A stretch of 31,875 nt of DNA from an uncultured Oscillospiraceae bacterium (GCA_934565425.1 CAKTHW010000009.1:1-31875), one strand, 5' to 3'; numbered from the stretch's first letter, positions 14,802 through 23,198 are shown. The notes: generated by a model not told the origin, from the letters alone. Program-made: numbers and translations.

Positions 14802-16187
14802 TTGAGCAGCAAAATCAAATCCGTAGACCCCGGCAGCCCCGGCCAGCTAGCTGGTATCTTGCCCGGCGACACCCTGGTGTCCATCAACGGCAAGCACGTG
14901 GTGGACGTGCTGGACTACAAATTTTACAGCTACGACCCCCGCCTCAAGGTGGAGCTGGCGGACGCCGCCGGCAACCGCCGCACCCTCCACATCCGCAAGG
15001 GGGAGGGGCAGGACTTGGGGCTGGAATTTGAGACTTACCTGATGGATCACGCCCACCGGTGCGCCAACAACTGCGTGTTCTGCTTTGTGGATCAAATGCC
15101 CAAAGGGCTGCGGGATACCCTCTATTTCAAGGACGATGACGACCGCCTGTCCTTCCTACTGGGCAACTATGTGACCCTCACCAACCTGTCCCCACGGGAG
15201 ATCCAGCGCATCATCGACCTGCGCATCTCGCCCATCAACGTCTCCGTCCACACCACCGACCCGGAGCTGCGGGTGGAGCTGATGGGCAACCGGAACGCCG
15301 GGAAATCCATCGACATCATGCGCCGCCTGGCGGAGGCGGGCATCCACATGAACTGCCAAATTGTCGCCTGTCCCGGCCTCAACGATGGCCCTGCTCTGGC
15401 TCGCTCCATGCGGGATCTGACCGAGATGCGCAACGGCGTCACCAGCGTGGCCATCGTGCCGGTGGGGCTGACCAAATATCGAGACGGTCTGTATCCCCTG
15501 CGCAGCTATACGGCGGCGGAGGCGGGTGCGGTCATCGACCAGGTGGAAGCCTGGGCGGAGCATTGTCGGGCGGAATACGGCGAGGGGATGTTCTGGTGTT
15601 CCGATGAGTTCTACCTCATCGCCGAACGCCCCATCCCGGAGGACGAGTTCTACGAGGACTACTGCCAGCTGGAGAACGGCGTGGGGATGCTGCGTCTGCT
15701 CCAGGTGGAGTTCAAGGGGGCGCTGATGACCATGGATGACGTGACAGAGCCGATAAAGCCCTTCGCCATTGCCACCGGTATGAGCGCTGGCCCGCTCATC
15801 ACCCAGTTGGCACAGCAGGCGTCCGACGCCTGCGGGGGCATCGAGCACTATGTGTACCCCATCCGCAACGACTTTTTCGGGCACAAGATCACCGTTTCTG
15901 GTTTAATCACCGGCAAAGACCTCATCGCCCAGCTTCGGGGCAAGCCTCTGGGACAGCGGCTGCTGCTGCCCAGCTCCATGCTGCGCTATCATCAGAACGT
16001 CTTTTTGGATGACGTGACGGTGGAGCAGGTGGAACAGGCGCTGGGCGTGCCGCTGACCTTTGTAGAGCAGGATGGGTTCGCCCTGCTGGACGCCATGTTG
16101 GGGGTGGACAGCACCCAGAGACCGGAAGGGGACTGGGCAGAGCCGGAAGAAACGGAATATTTCCAATACAACCCCTCCCGTTCGTGA
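14802..16187 (+). CDS. DUF512 radical SAM protein with N-terminal PDZ domain
   Basis: The function is unknown; the family is widespread in Firmicutes, usually next to der as here. The order is a PDZ-like module (about 3-65, SVDPGSPGQLAGILPGDTL), a radical SAM core with the cluster motif CANNCVFC (Cys87, Cys91, Cys94, the C-x3-C-x2-C spacing), and a C-terminal DUF512 domain (from about 290) with ATGMSAGPLI and LPSSMLR. The start is uncertain: TTG at 14802 has AAGGCGG 8 bases upstream and gives 461 residues starting directly at the PDZ domain. In-frame GTGs at 14793 and 14751 have poor ribosome sites. It heads an operon with der 43 bases downstream. Confidence 0.88.
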   Translation: MSSKIKSVDPGSPGQLAGILPGDTLVSINGKHVVDVLDYKFYSYDPRLKVELADAAGNRRTLHIRKGEGQDLGLEFETYLMDHAHRCANNCVFCFVDQMPKGLRDTLYFKDDDDRLSFLLGNYVTLTNLSPREIQRIIDLRISPINVSVHTTDPELRVELMGNRNAGKSIDIMRRLAEAGIHMNCQIVACPGLNDGPALARSMRDLTEMRNGVTSVAIVPVGLTKYRDGLYPLRSYTAAEAGAVIDQVEAWAEHCRAEYGEGMFWCSDEFYLIAERPIPEDEFYEDYCQLENGVGMLRLLQVEFKGALMTMDDVTEPIKPFAIATGMSAGPLITQLAQQASDACGGIEHYVYPIRNDFFGHKITVSGLITGKDLIAQLRGKPLGQRLLLPSSMLRYHQNVFLDDVTVEQVEQALGVPLTFVEQDGFALLDAMLGVDSTQRPEGDWAEPEETEYFQYNPSRS

Positions 16188-16230
16188 TACGCTGACGGGA
16201 AGCAATGCGATAAAGTGAGGAAGTGAGACC

Positions 16231-17562
16231 ATGGCAAAACCGATGGTAGCCATCGTAGGACGCCCCAACGTGGGCAAGTCCATGCTGTTCAATAAACTGG
16301 CAGGCAAGCGCCTGTCCATCGTGGAGGACACCCCTGGCGTCACCCGTGACCGGCTCTACGCCGACTGCGACTGGAACGGCCGGGAGTTCACCATCGTGGA
16401 CACCGGCGGCATCGAGCCGCGGAACGACAACGAAATCTTGCAGTTCATGCGCGGCCAGGCGGAGATCGCCATTGACAATGCCGACGTCATCGTGCTGGTG
16501 TGCGACATCCGCACCGGCGTCACCGCCGCTGACCAGGACGTGGCCAATCTGCTCCTGCGCTCCAAGAAGCCGGTGGTGCTGGCGGTGAACAAGGCCGACC
16601 GGGTTGGCCCCACCGACCCGGACGTGTACGAGTTCTACAACCTGGGTCTGGGCGACCCCATCGCCATCTCTGCCATCCACGGCCTGGGGGTGGACGAGAT
16701 GCTGGACGCCTGCTTCGAGTATTTCCCCGATGAGGTGGAGGAAGCGGAGCAGGAGGACGTCATCAAGGTGGCGGTCATCGGCAAGCCCAACGTGGGCAAG
16801 TCCTCCCTGGTCAACCGTATCCTGGGGGAGGAGCGGGTCATCGTCAGCAATGTGGCCGGCACCACCCGAGATGCAGTGGACAGCTACTTTGAGAACGAGT
16901 TCGGCAAATACGTCCTCATCGACACCGCTGGGATGCGCAAAAAATCTAAGGTAAACGACCGAGTGGAGCAATTCTCCGTCCTCCGTGCCACCATGGCCAT
17001 TGACCGCTGTGACGTGTGCCTGATCCTCATCGACGCCAACGAAGGGGTCACGGAGCAGGACACCAAGGTGGCGGGTTTGGCTCACGAGGCGGGCAAAGCC
17101 TGCATCATCGTGGTCAACAAGTGGGACACCATCGAAAAGGACGACAAGACCATGGACAAGATGCGGGCGGACGTGCGCAACGGCCTGGCCTATATGACTT
17201 ACGCGCCCATTCTCTTTATCTCCGCCCTCACCGGCCAGCGGGTGAACAAGCTCTTCGCCATGATCAACCACGTCTGTGAGCAGAGCATGATGCGCATCCG
17301 CACCGGCACCCTCAACTCCGTCCTGGCGGACGCCACCACCCGTGTCCAGCCGCCGACCGACCGGGGGCGCCGTCTGAAAATTTACTACATGACCCAGGTG
17401 GGCATCCAGCCGCCGACCTTTGTGGTCTTCTGCAACGACGCAAAGCTGTTCCACTTCTCCTACCAGCGGTACCTGGAGAACCAGATCCGCAACACCTTCG
17501 GCCTGGAAGGGACGCCCATTCGGCTCATCATCCGTGCCAAAGGGGAAAAGGGGGATCTGTGA
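16231..17562 (+). CDS. der: Ribosome-assembly GTPase Der (EngA)
   Basis: Der has two GTPase domains in tandem and helps mature the 50S subunit. In 443 residues the first G domain has GRPNVGKSM (10-18), TPGVTRD, DTGG and NKAD; the second has GKPNVGKSS, AGTTRDAVDS, DTAGMRKKS and NKWD. A C-terminal KH-like domain (about 350-435) carries RRLKIYYMTQVGIQPPTFVVF. The first P-loop has Met after the Mg-binding Ser where most Der proteins have Thr; this should not prevent nucleotide binding but is unusual. GAGGAAGTGAG precedes the ATG. The stop overlaps plsY by one base. Confidence 0.96.
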   Translation: MAKPMVAIVGRPNVGKSMLFNKLAGKRLSIVEDTPGVTRDRLYADCDWNGREFTIVDTGGIEPRNDNEILQFMRGQAEIAIDNADVIVLVCDIRTGVTAADQDVANLLLRSKKPVVLAVNKADRVGPTDPDVYEFYNLGLGDPIAISAIHGLGVDEMLDACFEYFPDEVEEAEQEDVIKVAVIGKPNVGKSSLVNRILGEERVIVSNVAGTTRDAVDSYFENEFGKYVLIDTAGMRKKSKVNDRVEQFSVLRATMAIDRCDVCLILIDANEGVTEQDTKVAGLAHEAGKACIIVVNKWDTIEKDDKTMDKMRADVRNGLAYMTYAPILFISALTGQRVNKLFAMINHVCEQSMMRIRTGTLNSVLADATTRVQPPTDRGRRLKIYYMTQVGIQPPTFVVFCNDAKLFHFSYQRYLENQIRNTFGLEGTPIRLIIRAKGEKGDL

Positions 17563-18185
17563 TGGATTGGCATTTGATCGCAGCGGTGCTGGTCACCATG
17601 GCGGCCTCTTATCTGCTGGGCTGCTGCAACACTTCCATTGTCATCTCCAAGTACGTCCTGCGGGATGACGTCCGCAACCACGGCAGCGGCAACGCTGGTC
17701 TGACCAACTTCTACCGGGTCTTCGGCAAGCAGAAGATTTTATTGGTCATCCTGGCCGACGTCCTCAAGACCGTCATCGCCGTCCTGGCCGGCGTCGCCCT
17801 CTTCCGCTGGGCGGGGAACGACCCGATCATCGGCAAGCTGCTGGGCGGCCTGTTCTGTATGATAGGGCATATGTTCCCCTTCCAGTTCGAGTTCAAAGGC
17901 GGCAAGGGCGTCCTGGCCGGCGGCACCATGGCCTGTTTTATGGGCTGGAAGGTGGCGGTGGCCGTCTGGGGCATCTTCTTCCTCATGGTCATCCTCACCC
18001 GCTTCGTCTCCCTGGGTTCCGTGGGCGCTGGGGTGCTCTTCCCCATCTCCGTGGGGCTGGTGTACCAGAACCTGTGGTATACCCTCCTGGCGCTGGCGGC
18101 CGGTGGGCTGCTGGTGTGGCGGCATAAGGACAACATCAAACGGCTGCTCCGGGGGGAAGAGAGCAAGCTGAAGCTACATAAATGA
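17562..18185 (+). CDS. plsY: Glycerol-3-phosphate acyltransferase PlsY
   Basis: PlsY is an integral membrane enzyme that moves an acyl group from acyl-phosphate to glycerol-3-phosphate, the first step of phospholipid synthesis in Gram-positives. The 207 residues form several hydrophobic helices with the three family motifs: SGNAGLTNFYR (usual SGNxGxTN), FEFKGGKGVLAGG, and HKDNIKRLLRGEE at the cytosolic end. The ATG at 17562 shares its first base with the der stop codon (TGATG), and AAAGGGGGAT lies in the end of der, so translation is coupled. gpsA, which makes its substrate, follows after 19 bases. Confidence 0.94.
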   Translation: MDWHLIAAVLVTMAASYLLGCCNTSIVISKYVLRDDVRNHGSGNAGLTNFYRVFGKQKILLVILADVLKTVIAVLAGVALFRWAGNDPIIGKLLGGLFCMIGHMFPFQFEFKGGKGVLAGGTMACFMGWKVAVAVWGIFFLMVILTRFVSLGSVGAGVLFPISVGLVYQNLWYTLLALAAGGLLVWRHKDNIKRLLRGEESKLKLHK

Positions 18186-18204
18186 GAAAGAATGGGTGAT
18201 GCAA

Positions 18205-19203
18205 ATGAAAGTGACAGTATTAGGCAGCGGTGCCTGGGGCACTGCCCTGGCCATCGTGCTGGTTGAAAACGGAAATGACGTCACCATGTGGTCTCATCGC
18301 AGGGAAGCCGTGGCAGAGATGCAGCAGCTGGGGGTGAACCCCAAGCTGAAAGGCGTCCCCCTCCCCAAGGAGCTGCACCTGAGCAGCGACCTGTCCTGCG
18401 TCAGCGACAGCGATGTGGTGGTCTTTGCCACCCCCTCCTTCGCCATGCGGGAGACCGCTAAGAGCGCCAGCAGCCTGGTGCGGCCGGGTACGATTTTGGT
18501 CAGCGTGGGCAAGGGCATCGAGAAGGGCTCCGACCTGCGCATGAGCCAGGTCATCCGCTCGGAGATCTCCGATGGCTGTCCCCTGGTCGTCCTCTGTGGC
18601 CCCACCCATGCTGAGGAAGTGGGCAGAAAGATCCCCAGCGGCATTGTGGCCGCCTCCGAGAACCAGCAGGCGGCGGAGCAGGTGCAGGATCTGTTCATGA
18701 ACAAGCGCTTTCGGGTCTACACCTCCTCCGACGTGGTGGGTGTGGAGATTTGTGCTGCGCTAAAGAACGTCATCGCCCTCTGTGTGGGGATGTCCGATGG
18801 TATGGGTTTTGGGGACAACACCCGTGCCCTCATCATCACCCGTGGTCTGGCGGAGATCACCCGCCTGGGCACCGCCCTGGGCGGCAGACCGGAGACCTTC
18901 GCAGGTTTGGCCGGAGTAGGCGACCTCATCACCACCTGCACCTCCGTCCACTCTCGGAACCACCAGGCTGGTATCCTCATTGGCGGCGGCATGAAGCCGG
19001 CGGAGGCCATCGAGAAGGTGGGCGCTGTGGTGGAAGGCTACTACGCAGCCGCCACCGGTATGGAGTTGGCGGAGCGATTGGGCATTGAAATGCCCATCAC
19101 CCAGGCCATCTATAGCGTCATGTATGAAGACGCCTGTGTGTACAGTGTGTCCGAAGGCATGATGGGACGGGCAAAGACCCACGAAGCCAACGCCAACTGG
19201 TAA
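18205..19203 (+). CDS. gpsA: NAD(P)H-dependent glycerol-3-phosphate dehydrogenase
   Basis: GpsA reduces dihydroxyacetone phosphate to sn-glycerol-3-phosphate, the substrate of PlsY encoded upstream. The 332 residues begin with the Rossmann motif LGSGAWGTALA (5-15), then SVGKGIEKGS, LCGPTHAEEV, and the catalytic lysine region AALKNVIALCVGMSDGMGFGDNT. The C-terminal AGVGDLITTCTS and SRN signatures are also present. The ATG at 18205 matches the usual family start, with GGGTGAT just upstream pairing to the 16S tail; in-frame starts at 18199 (ATG) and 18196 (GTG) are possible. A strong hairpin terminator follows, closing the operon. Confidence 0.95.
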   Translation: MKVTVLGSGAWGTALAIVLVENGNDVTMWSHRREAVAEMQQLGVNPKLKGVPLPKELHLSSDLSCVSDSDVVVFATPSFAMRETAKSASSLVRPGTILVSVGKGIEKGSDLRMSQVIRSEISDGCPLVVLCGPTHAEEVGRKIPSGIVAASENQQAAEQVQDLFMNKRFRVYTSSDVVGVEICAALKNVIALCVGMSDGMGFGDNTRALIITRGLAEITRLGTALGGRPETFAGLAGVGDLITTCTSVHSRNHQAGILIGGGMKPAEAIEKVGAVVEGYYAAATGMELAERLGIEMPITQAIYSVMYEDACVYSVSEGMMGRAKTHEANANW

Positions 19204-19220
19204 GACAGCAAAACAGAACG

Positions 19221-19256
19221 AAACACCCTCTGTTGTATACAACAGAGGGTGTTTTT
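19221..19256. terminator. Strong intrinsic terminator after gpsA
   Basis: AACACCCTCTGTTG and CAACAGAGGGTGTT pair perfectly around TATA and are followed by TTTTT on the plus strand. On the minus strand the run after the stem is shorter (TTT), so it may also stop the znuB-like transcript less efficiently. Confidence 0.93.
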
Positions 19257-19271
19257 GGCGTTTCTATTCGA

Positions 19272-20117
19272 TTATTTTCGATGCCGGAAGCAGAAGGTCA
19301 CGGCGAAGAACACGGCCAAGCAGAGGGTAATGGAGGCGCCGGTGGATGACCCCACATAGAAGGAGATCATCAGTCCGGCGATGCCGGACACTACTGCGCC
19401 CAGCAGAGCCAGCCAGGTGTACTGGCGCATATTCTTGGCCACGTTCCGAGCGGCCGCACCGGGCAGCACCAGCAGAGAATTGATGACCAGCAGCCCCACC
19501 CAGGTCAGGGACAGGGTGACCACCACGGCGATGGCGCAGTTGAACAGGGCGTCCAACAGGTTCACTTGCACTCCACGGCTCACTGCCAGCACCGGATAGG
19601 TGGCGGTCAGGGTCAGCCGGTTGATGCGCAGCACCCAAAAGACCATCACCAGCAGCAGGATGAGCGCCAGAATGGCGATCTTGGCTGGAGAGACGGACAG
19701 GATGTCACCGATCAAGAGACTGTTGAACTTGGTGAAGCTGTGGCCGTCCAGGGTGGAGATGAAAATGCCAAGAGCCACTGCGGTGGAGGAAAAGACGCCG
19801 ATGACCGTGTCACTGGCCATACGGGTGCGGCTCTGCACCCAGGTAAAGAGGAGGGCAAAGACTACCGCCAGCGCCACCGCACACCAGGTGGCATCCACCA
19901 GACCACAGAGGGTGCCAATGGCCACGCCGGTAAAGGCGGAGTGCCCCAGAGCATCGGAGAAGAAGGCCATGCGTTTTTCCACCACCATGGTAGACAGCAG
20001 TCCAAAAAGGGGAGAGATGACCAAAATGGCCAGCAGGGCGTTCTTCATGAAGTACATCTTGCCCGGCTCCGCCCACTGGAAGGGGAGCAGGTCGATGAGG
20101 GCGTACCAGAGCGTCAC
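19272..20117 (-). CDS. Zinc/manganese-type ABC transporter permease
   Basis: This membrane subunit of a metal-uptake ABC transporter (ZnuB/TroC/AdcB family) has 281 residues in about eight hydrophobic segments. Family features include FFSDALGHSAFTGVAIG near the start and VGLLVINSLLVLPGAAARNVAKNMR in the second half, the loop expected to contact the ATPase. The start is GTG at 20117, forming a GTGA overlap with the stop of the ATPase gene, so the two are co-translated. It is the last gene of the apparent dinB-znuA-znuC-znuB transcript and faces the gpsA terminator. Metal identity (Zn versus Mn) is not decided by sequence, though the His-rich binding protein favours Zn. Confidence 0.92.
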   Translation of the reverse strand: MTLWYALIDLLPFQWAEPGKMYFMKNALLAILVISPLFGLLSTMVVEKRMAFFSDALGHSAFTGVAIGTLCGLVDATWCAVALAVVFALLFTWVQSRTRMASDTVIGVFSSTAVALGIFISTLDGHSFTKFNSLLIGDILSVSPAKIAILALILLLVMVFWVLRINRLTLTATYPVLAVSRGVQVNLLDALFNCAIAVVVTLSLTWVGLLVINSLLVLPGAAARNVAKNMRQYTWLALLGAVVSGIAGLMISFYVGSSTGASITLCLAVFFAVTFCFRHRK

Positions 20118-20884
20118 TGTGCGTCACCGCCTTTCTGTGTGGGATGATAGAAAAGGGTCTGGAATTCCGGAGACGCCAGCACTTCCTCTGGCGTGCCCAT
20201 TTGCAGCACCTTCTGTTTCAGCAGGATGACCTTGTCCATCTTGTGCAGGGTGTTGAAATCGTGGGTGGAGATGAGGATGGACAGGTCATACCGTGTGCGG
20301 ATCTCGTCCAGCAACGCCAGCAGCTGGCGCTCTCCGTCCATATCTACGCCGGACAGGGGTTCGTCCAAAATGAGGATGTTTGGCACCGGCTCCAGCGCCA
20401 TGGCCAGCAGCACCCGCTGCAATTCCCCGCCGGACAGCGCTCCCACCTGCTTGTGCAGCAGCTCCAGCCCGTTCACCCGCTCCAGGCACTGAGCGACAAA
20501 ATCCTTCAGCCCCTTGGGGATGGGCAGCACGATGGGCCAGTTGGAGGTGGATGCCACGAACAGATCCAGCACGCTCACCGGATCGCTCCGGTCAAAGCTG
20601 GGGCTTTGGGGCACATAGCCGATGCGGGGGTGCATCCGGTTGCCGGCGGCGGTCTGGAATTGGATGGAGCCCGTGTAGGGCATCTGCCCCAGGATGGAGC
20701 GGAAGAGGGAGCTCTTGCCGGCGCCGTTGGGGCCGATGAGGGCGATGAGCTCGCCGCAGTGCATGTGGAAGCTCACGTGGTCCAGGATGCGGTCTTCCCC
20801 CATGGTCACTGTCAGGTCGTCTACTTTCAAGCAGCAGGAGCCGTGACAGCCCAGGGTGTTCCCCTTGTGTTTGATCGGTTTCAT
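20114..20884 (-). CDS. Zinc/manganese-type ABC transporter ATP-binding protein
   Basis: This 256-residue cytosolic ATPase powers the metal transporter. It has Walker A GPNGAGKSS (51-59), a Q-loop in YVPQSP, signature LSGGELQRVLLAMAL, Walker B LILDEPLSGVD and the switch STHDF. Before the ABC fold there is a short N-terminal extension with GCHGSCC (12-18), a Cys/His cluster that could bind a metal. The ATG at 20884 overlaps the upstream binding-protein stop as ATGA and its own stop overlaps the permease start, giving a tightly coupled znuA-znuC-znuB order. The upstream in-frame ATG at 21004 is rejected because it would run through the binding-protein gene. Confidence 0.93.
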   Translation of the reverse strand: MKPIKHKGNTLGCHGSCCLKVDDLTVTMGEDRILDHVSFHMHCGELIALIGPNGAGKSSLFRSILGQMPYTGSIQFQTAAGNRMHPRIGYVPQSPSFDRSDPVSVLDLFVASTSNWPIVLPIPKGLKDFVAQCLERVNGLELLHKQVGALSGGELQRVLLAMALEPVPNILILDEPLSGVDMDGERQLLALLDEIRTRYDLSILISTHDFNTLHKMDKVILLKQKVLQMGTPEEVLASPEFQTLFYHPTQKGGDAQ

Positions 20885-21804
20885 GTGTAAGCCTCCCGAA
20901 TGGTGTCGATGTTCCGGCGCAGCAGCGCCTCGTAAGCGGCCAGGCCGCCGCCCTGTTCGTCCCCGCTCATGCCCATGTCCAAGGCCGCCACCGAGACCCC
21001 GCACTCCCGTGCCAGCGCCTGGGCGGCAGAGTCCGAGCCGTTCTTTTCGATGAAGACGCAGGGGATGTGGTGGGTCTGGATGAGCTGGGTCAGTTCGTTG
21101 ATCTCCCGGGCGGACGCCTCCGACCCTTCCTCTTCCTCCACCGACGCCAAGATGGTCAGCCCGAAGGCGTCGGCAAAGTAGGCGAAGCCGTCGTGGAAGG
21201 GGATGAGCTCCTTGCAGGACAGGTCGGCCACCTCCGCTCGCAGCTCTTCCTGTAAGGCCGTCAGTTTGGCGGTCACCTGGTCGGCGTTGGCCTGGTAGGC
21301 GTCCATGTGGGCCGGGTCCTTGGTGGTCAGCCCGATGGCGATGTTCTGGGCCATCTGACCCGCCAGGGTGGGGCTGAGCCAGTAGTGGGGGTCGTATTCC
21401 TCGTGGGCGGCGTCGTGGTCATGGTCACCGTGGTCGTGCCCCTCTTCGGCGTGGCGCAGGGGCAGGTCACGGGACGCGTCCCAGTAGTCCCGGCTCTCTA
21501 ACACGTCATCTAAAAAAGACTCCAGGCCAGCGCCGTTGATGACCAGCAGGTCGGCGGACTCGATGGCTTTCATGTCCGACATGGTCAGGGTGTAGTTGTG
21601 CAAGCAGGACAGCTGCTGGTTCACCACCAGTTTTACCGTCACGTCGGGCACGTCCTGGGTCACCGCCTGGGTCATGAGATAGACCGGGTAGGTGGTGCAG
21701 GCCACCACAAAGCCGCTCTTGGCGGCTGTCTCTTGCCTGCCGCAGGCGGTGAGGGTGGTCAGCGCCAGGGTCAGGCTCAATAGTAAGGCAAAAATTCGTT
21801 TCAA
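20881..21804 (-). CDS. Zinc-type ABC transporter substrate-binding lipoprotein
   Basis: This is the extracellular metal-binding component (ZnuA/AdcA/TroA family), 307 residues. It starts with KRIFALLLSLTLALTTLTAC, a lipoprotein signal with lipobox LTAC (Cys21), so it should be lipid-anchored outside the membrane. Metal-ligand regions are visible: NQQLSCLHNYTLT, an acidic/His-rich loop (EEGHDHGDHDHDAAHEEYDPHYW), and FHDGFAYFADAFGL. The His-rich loop is typical of zinc-specific members. The start is TTG at 21804, with GAGGAA 7 bases upstream inside the end of dinB; the intergenic distance is only 4 bases. ATG starts at 21852 or 21840 would put a basic tail before the signal and are less likely. 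Confidence 0.92.
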   Translation of the reverse strand: MKRIFALLLSLTLALTTLTACGRQETAAKSGFVVACTTYPVYLMTQAVTQDVPDVTVKLVVNQQLSCLHNYTLTMSDMKAIESADLLVINGAGLESFLDDVLESRDYWDASRDLPLRHAEEGHDHGDHDHDAAHEEYDPHYWLSPTLAGQMAQNIAIGLTTKDPAHMDAYQANADQVTAKLTALQEELRAEVADLSCKELIPFHDGFAYFADAFGLTILASVEEEEGSEASAREINELTQLIQTHHIPCVFIEKNGSDSAAQALARECGVSVAALDMGMSGDEQGGGLAAYEALLRRNIDTIREAYT

Positions 21805-21808
21805 CTTG

Positions 21809-23053
21809 TCATTCCTCGTTTTCCTCGTCCGATTCCGCATCCGAACGTCCATATAGCTCCGTCTGTGCCGCCACCGAGCCCAGCACGATGGCGTCCGAGC
21901 CGTATTTCGCCCGGATGTGGTCTACGGCGCGTTCCAGATGCTCCAATTTCTCCCGCCGGGCGGAGCGGTCGGGCTGGAACAGATCCAGCTGCTCCACCGC
22001 GTCCCATTCCGACACCAGGTTCAGCGCCGTCACCGTCAGCATCCGGATGGGCTTGCCGGGCAGCCAGTGCTTTTCCACCAGCGCCACCGCGCCAGCCGTC
22101 AGCTCCCGCGCCAGATTGGTGGGCAGGGGCAGGGGGCCTTGTCGGGTGATGGTCTGGAATTGGGGGTCGCGGATGGTCACCTGGATTCGGGTGCCTTTCA
22201 TCTGCGCGCGCCGCAGGCGGGCGGCTACCGAGTCGCACAGCAAGTCCAGGCCGGAGCGGATCTCGTCCCAGTCGGTCAGGTTGTGCCGGAAGGTCATGCC
22301 GTTGCCGATGGACTTGGGGGGCGGACGGTCGCCTGCTGGACGCACCGGGGTGTCGCCCCGTCCCCAGGCGTAGTCGTGGAGCTGGGCGCCCTGCTTGCCC
22401 ATCACTTCCTCCAGCATCTCCCGGTCGGCGTGTGCCAGCTGACCGATGGTCTCGATGCCGTACTGATGCAGGATGCGGCGGGACGCCCGTCCCACAAAGA
22501 GCAGGTCGGAGACCGGCAGCGGCCAGACGATGGACTGCCAGTTGGAGGGGGCGATGACGGTGGTGGCGTCCGGTTTTTTGTAGTCGCTGCCCAGCTTGGC
22601 GAACACCTTATTATAGGAGACCCCCACCGAGATGGTCAGCCCCAGCTCCGTCCGGATGACTTCCCGCAGCTCGTCCGCCAGCTCCCGTCCGTTCTTGCCG
22701 AAGAGGTGCAGGGTGCCGGTCACGTCCAGCCAGCTCTCGTCGATGCCAAACGGCTCCACCAGGTCGGTGTAGCGCTGGTAGATGGCGTTGACCAGTTTGG
22801 AGTAGTGGCGGTACTTGTCGTGATGGGAGGGGAGCAAGATGAGGTCGGGACACTTCTTCCGGGCTTGCCAGATGGTCTCGGCGGTCTTGACCTGGAAGCG
22901 CTTGGCGGCCTCGTTTTTGGCCAGGATGATGCCGTGACGGGTGGAGGGGTTGCCGCAGACCGCCACCGGTCTCTCCCGCAGCTCCGGGTGCTCCAGCAGC
23001 TCCACGGAGGCGAAAAAGCTGTTCAGATCACAGTGTAAGATGACCCGCTGCAA
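21809..23053 (-). CDS. dinB: DNA polymerase IV (Y-family translesion polymerase)
   Basis: Pol IV copies past damaged bases and is commonly SOS-induced. The 414 residues have the Y-family motifs: LHCDLNSFFASVE (catalytic Asp9), FGIDESWLDVTG (Asp105-Glu106) and SVGVSYNKVFAKLGSDYKKP. Helix-hairpin-helix sequence (YGIETIGQLA), a little-finger domain and a beta-clamp-binding peptide QLDLF (355-359) follow. After that comes a tail of about 55 residues ending acidic. The start is TTG at 23053 with AGGGAGGG well placed upstream. A LexA box overlaps the -35 of its promoter. The metal transporter genes follow on the same strand after 4 bases, which is an unusual partner for dinB. Confidence 0.95.
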   Translation of the reverse strand: MQRVILHCDLNSFFASVELLEHPELRERPVAVCGNPSTRHGIILAKNEAAKRFQVKTAETIWQARKKCPDLILLPSHHDKYRHYSKLVNAIYQRYTDLVEPFGIDESWLDVTGTLHLFGKNGRELADELREVIRTELGLTISVGVSYNKVFAKLGSDYKKPDATTVIAPSNWQSIVWPLPVSDLLFVGRASRRILHQYGIETIGQLAHADREMLEEVMGKQGAQLHDYAWGRGDTPVRPAGDRPPPKSIGNGMTFRHNLTDWDEIRSGLDLLCDSVAARLRRAQMKGTRIQVTIRDPQFQTITRQGPLPLPTNLARELTAGAVALVEKHWLPGKPIRMLTVTALNLVSEWDAVEQLDLFQPDRSARREKLEHLERAVDHIRAKYGSDAIVLGSVAAQTELYGRSDAESDEENEE

Positions 23054-23087
23054 CGCGATGCCCTCCCTTCCATTTCAGTGGGTTTCA

Positions 23088-23115
23088 GCATAGCACAGGT
23101 GCTCAAAAAAGTCAA
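23088..23115 (-). promoter_or_regulatory. Putative sigma-A promoter of dinB
   Basis: On the minus strand TTGACT (23115-23110), 16 bases, TATGCT (23093-23088). The -35 box shares 23113-23115 with the LexA site, the arrangement expected for repression. Confidence 0.5.
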
Positions 23116-23126
23116 ACATATGTTCG
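23113..23126. promoter_or_regulatory. LexA (SOS) box
   Basis: CAAACATATGTTCG differs from the Gram-positive (DinR-type) consensus form CGAACATATGTTCG at one base. A weaker related sequence, TGAACATATCTTGC (23137-23150), starts 24 bases further on and matches the same 14-mer at 10 positions. The box overlaps the dinB -35 and lies 44 bases upstream of the -35 of the divergent SLOG gene. Confidence 0.8.
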
Positions 23127-23169
23127 CATCCACATATGAACATATCTTGCAGGTATGCCAAAAGCAGCC

Positions 23170-23198
23170 TTGACTTCTCGGCAAAAGAACCCTACAAT
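23170..23198 (+). promoter_or_regulatory. Putative sigma-A promoter of the SLOG-family gene
   Basis: TTGACT (23170-23175), 17 bases, TACAAT (23193-23198). It excludes an in-frame ATG at 23155 as the gene's start. Confidence 0.65.

Noticed and set aside
14318..14893. Minus-strand frame of 191 codons through the hairpin repeats
   Set aside because: It has no ribosome site, crosses repeats and the DUF512 start, and its repeated peptide segments simply reflect the DNA repeats.
15922..17454. Minus-strand open frame of 510 codons
   Set aside because: Antisense to DUF512 and der, His/Val-rich composition and no recognisable motif.
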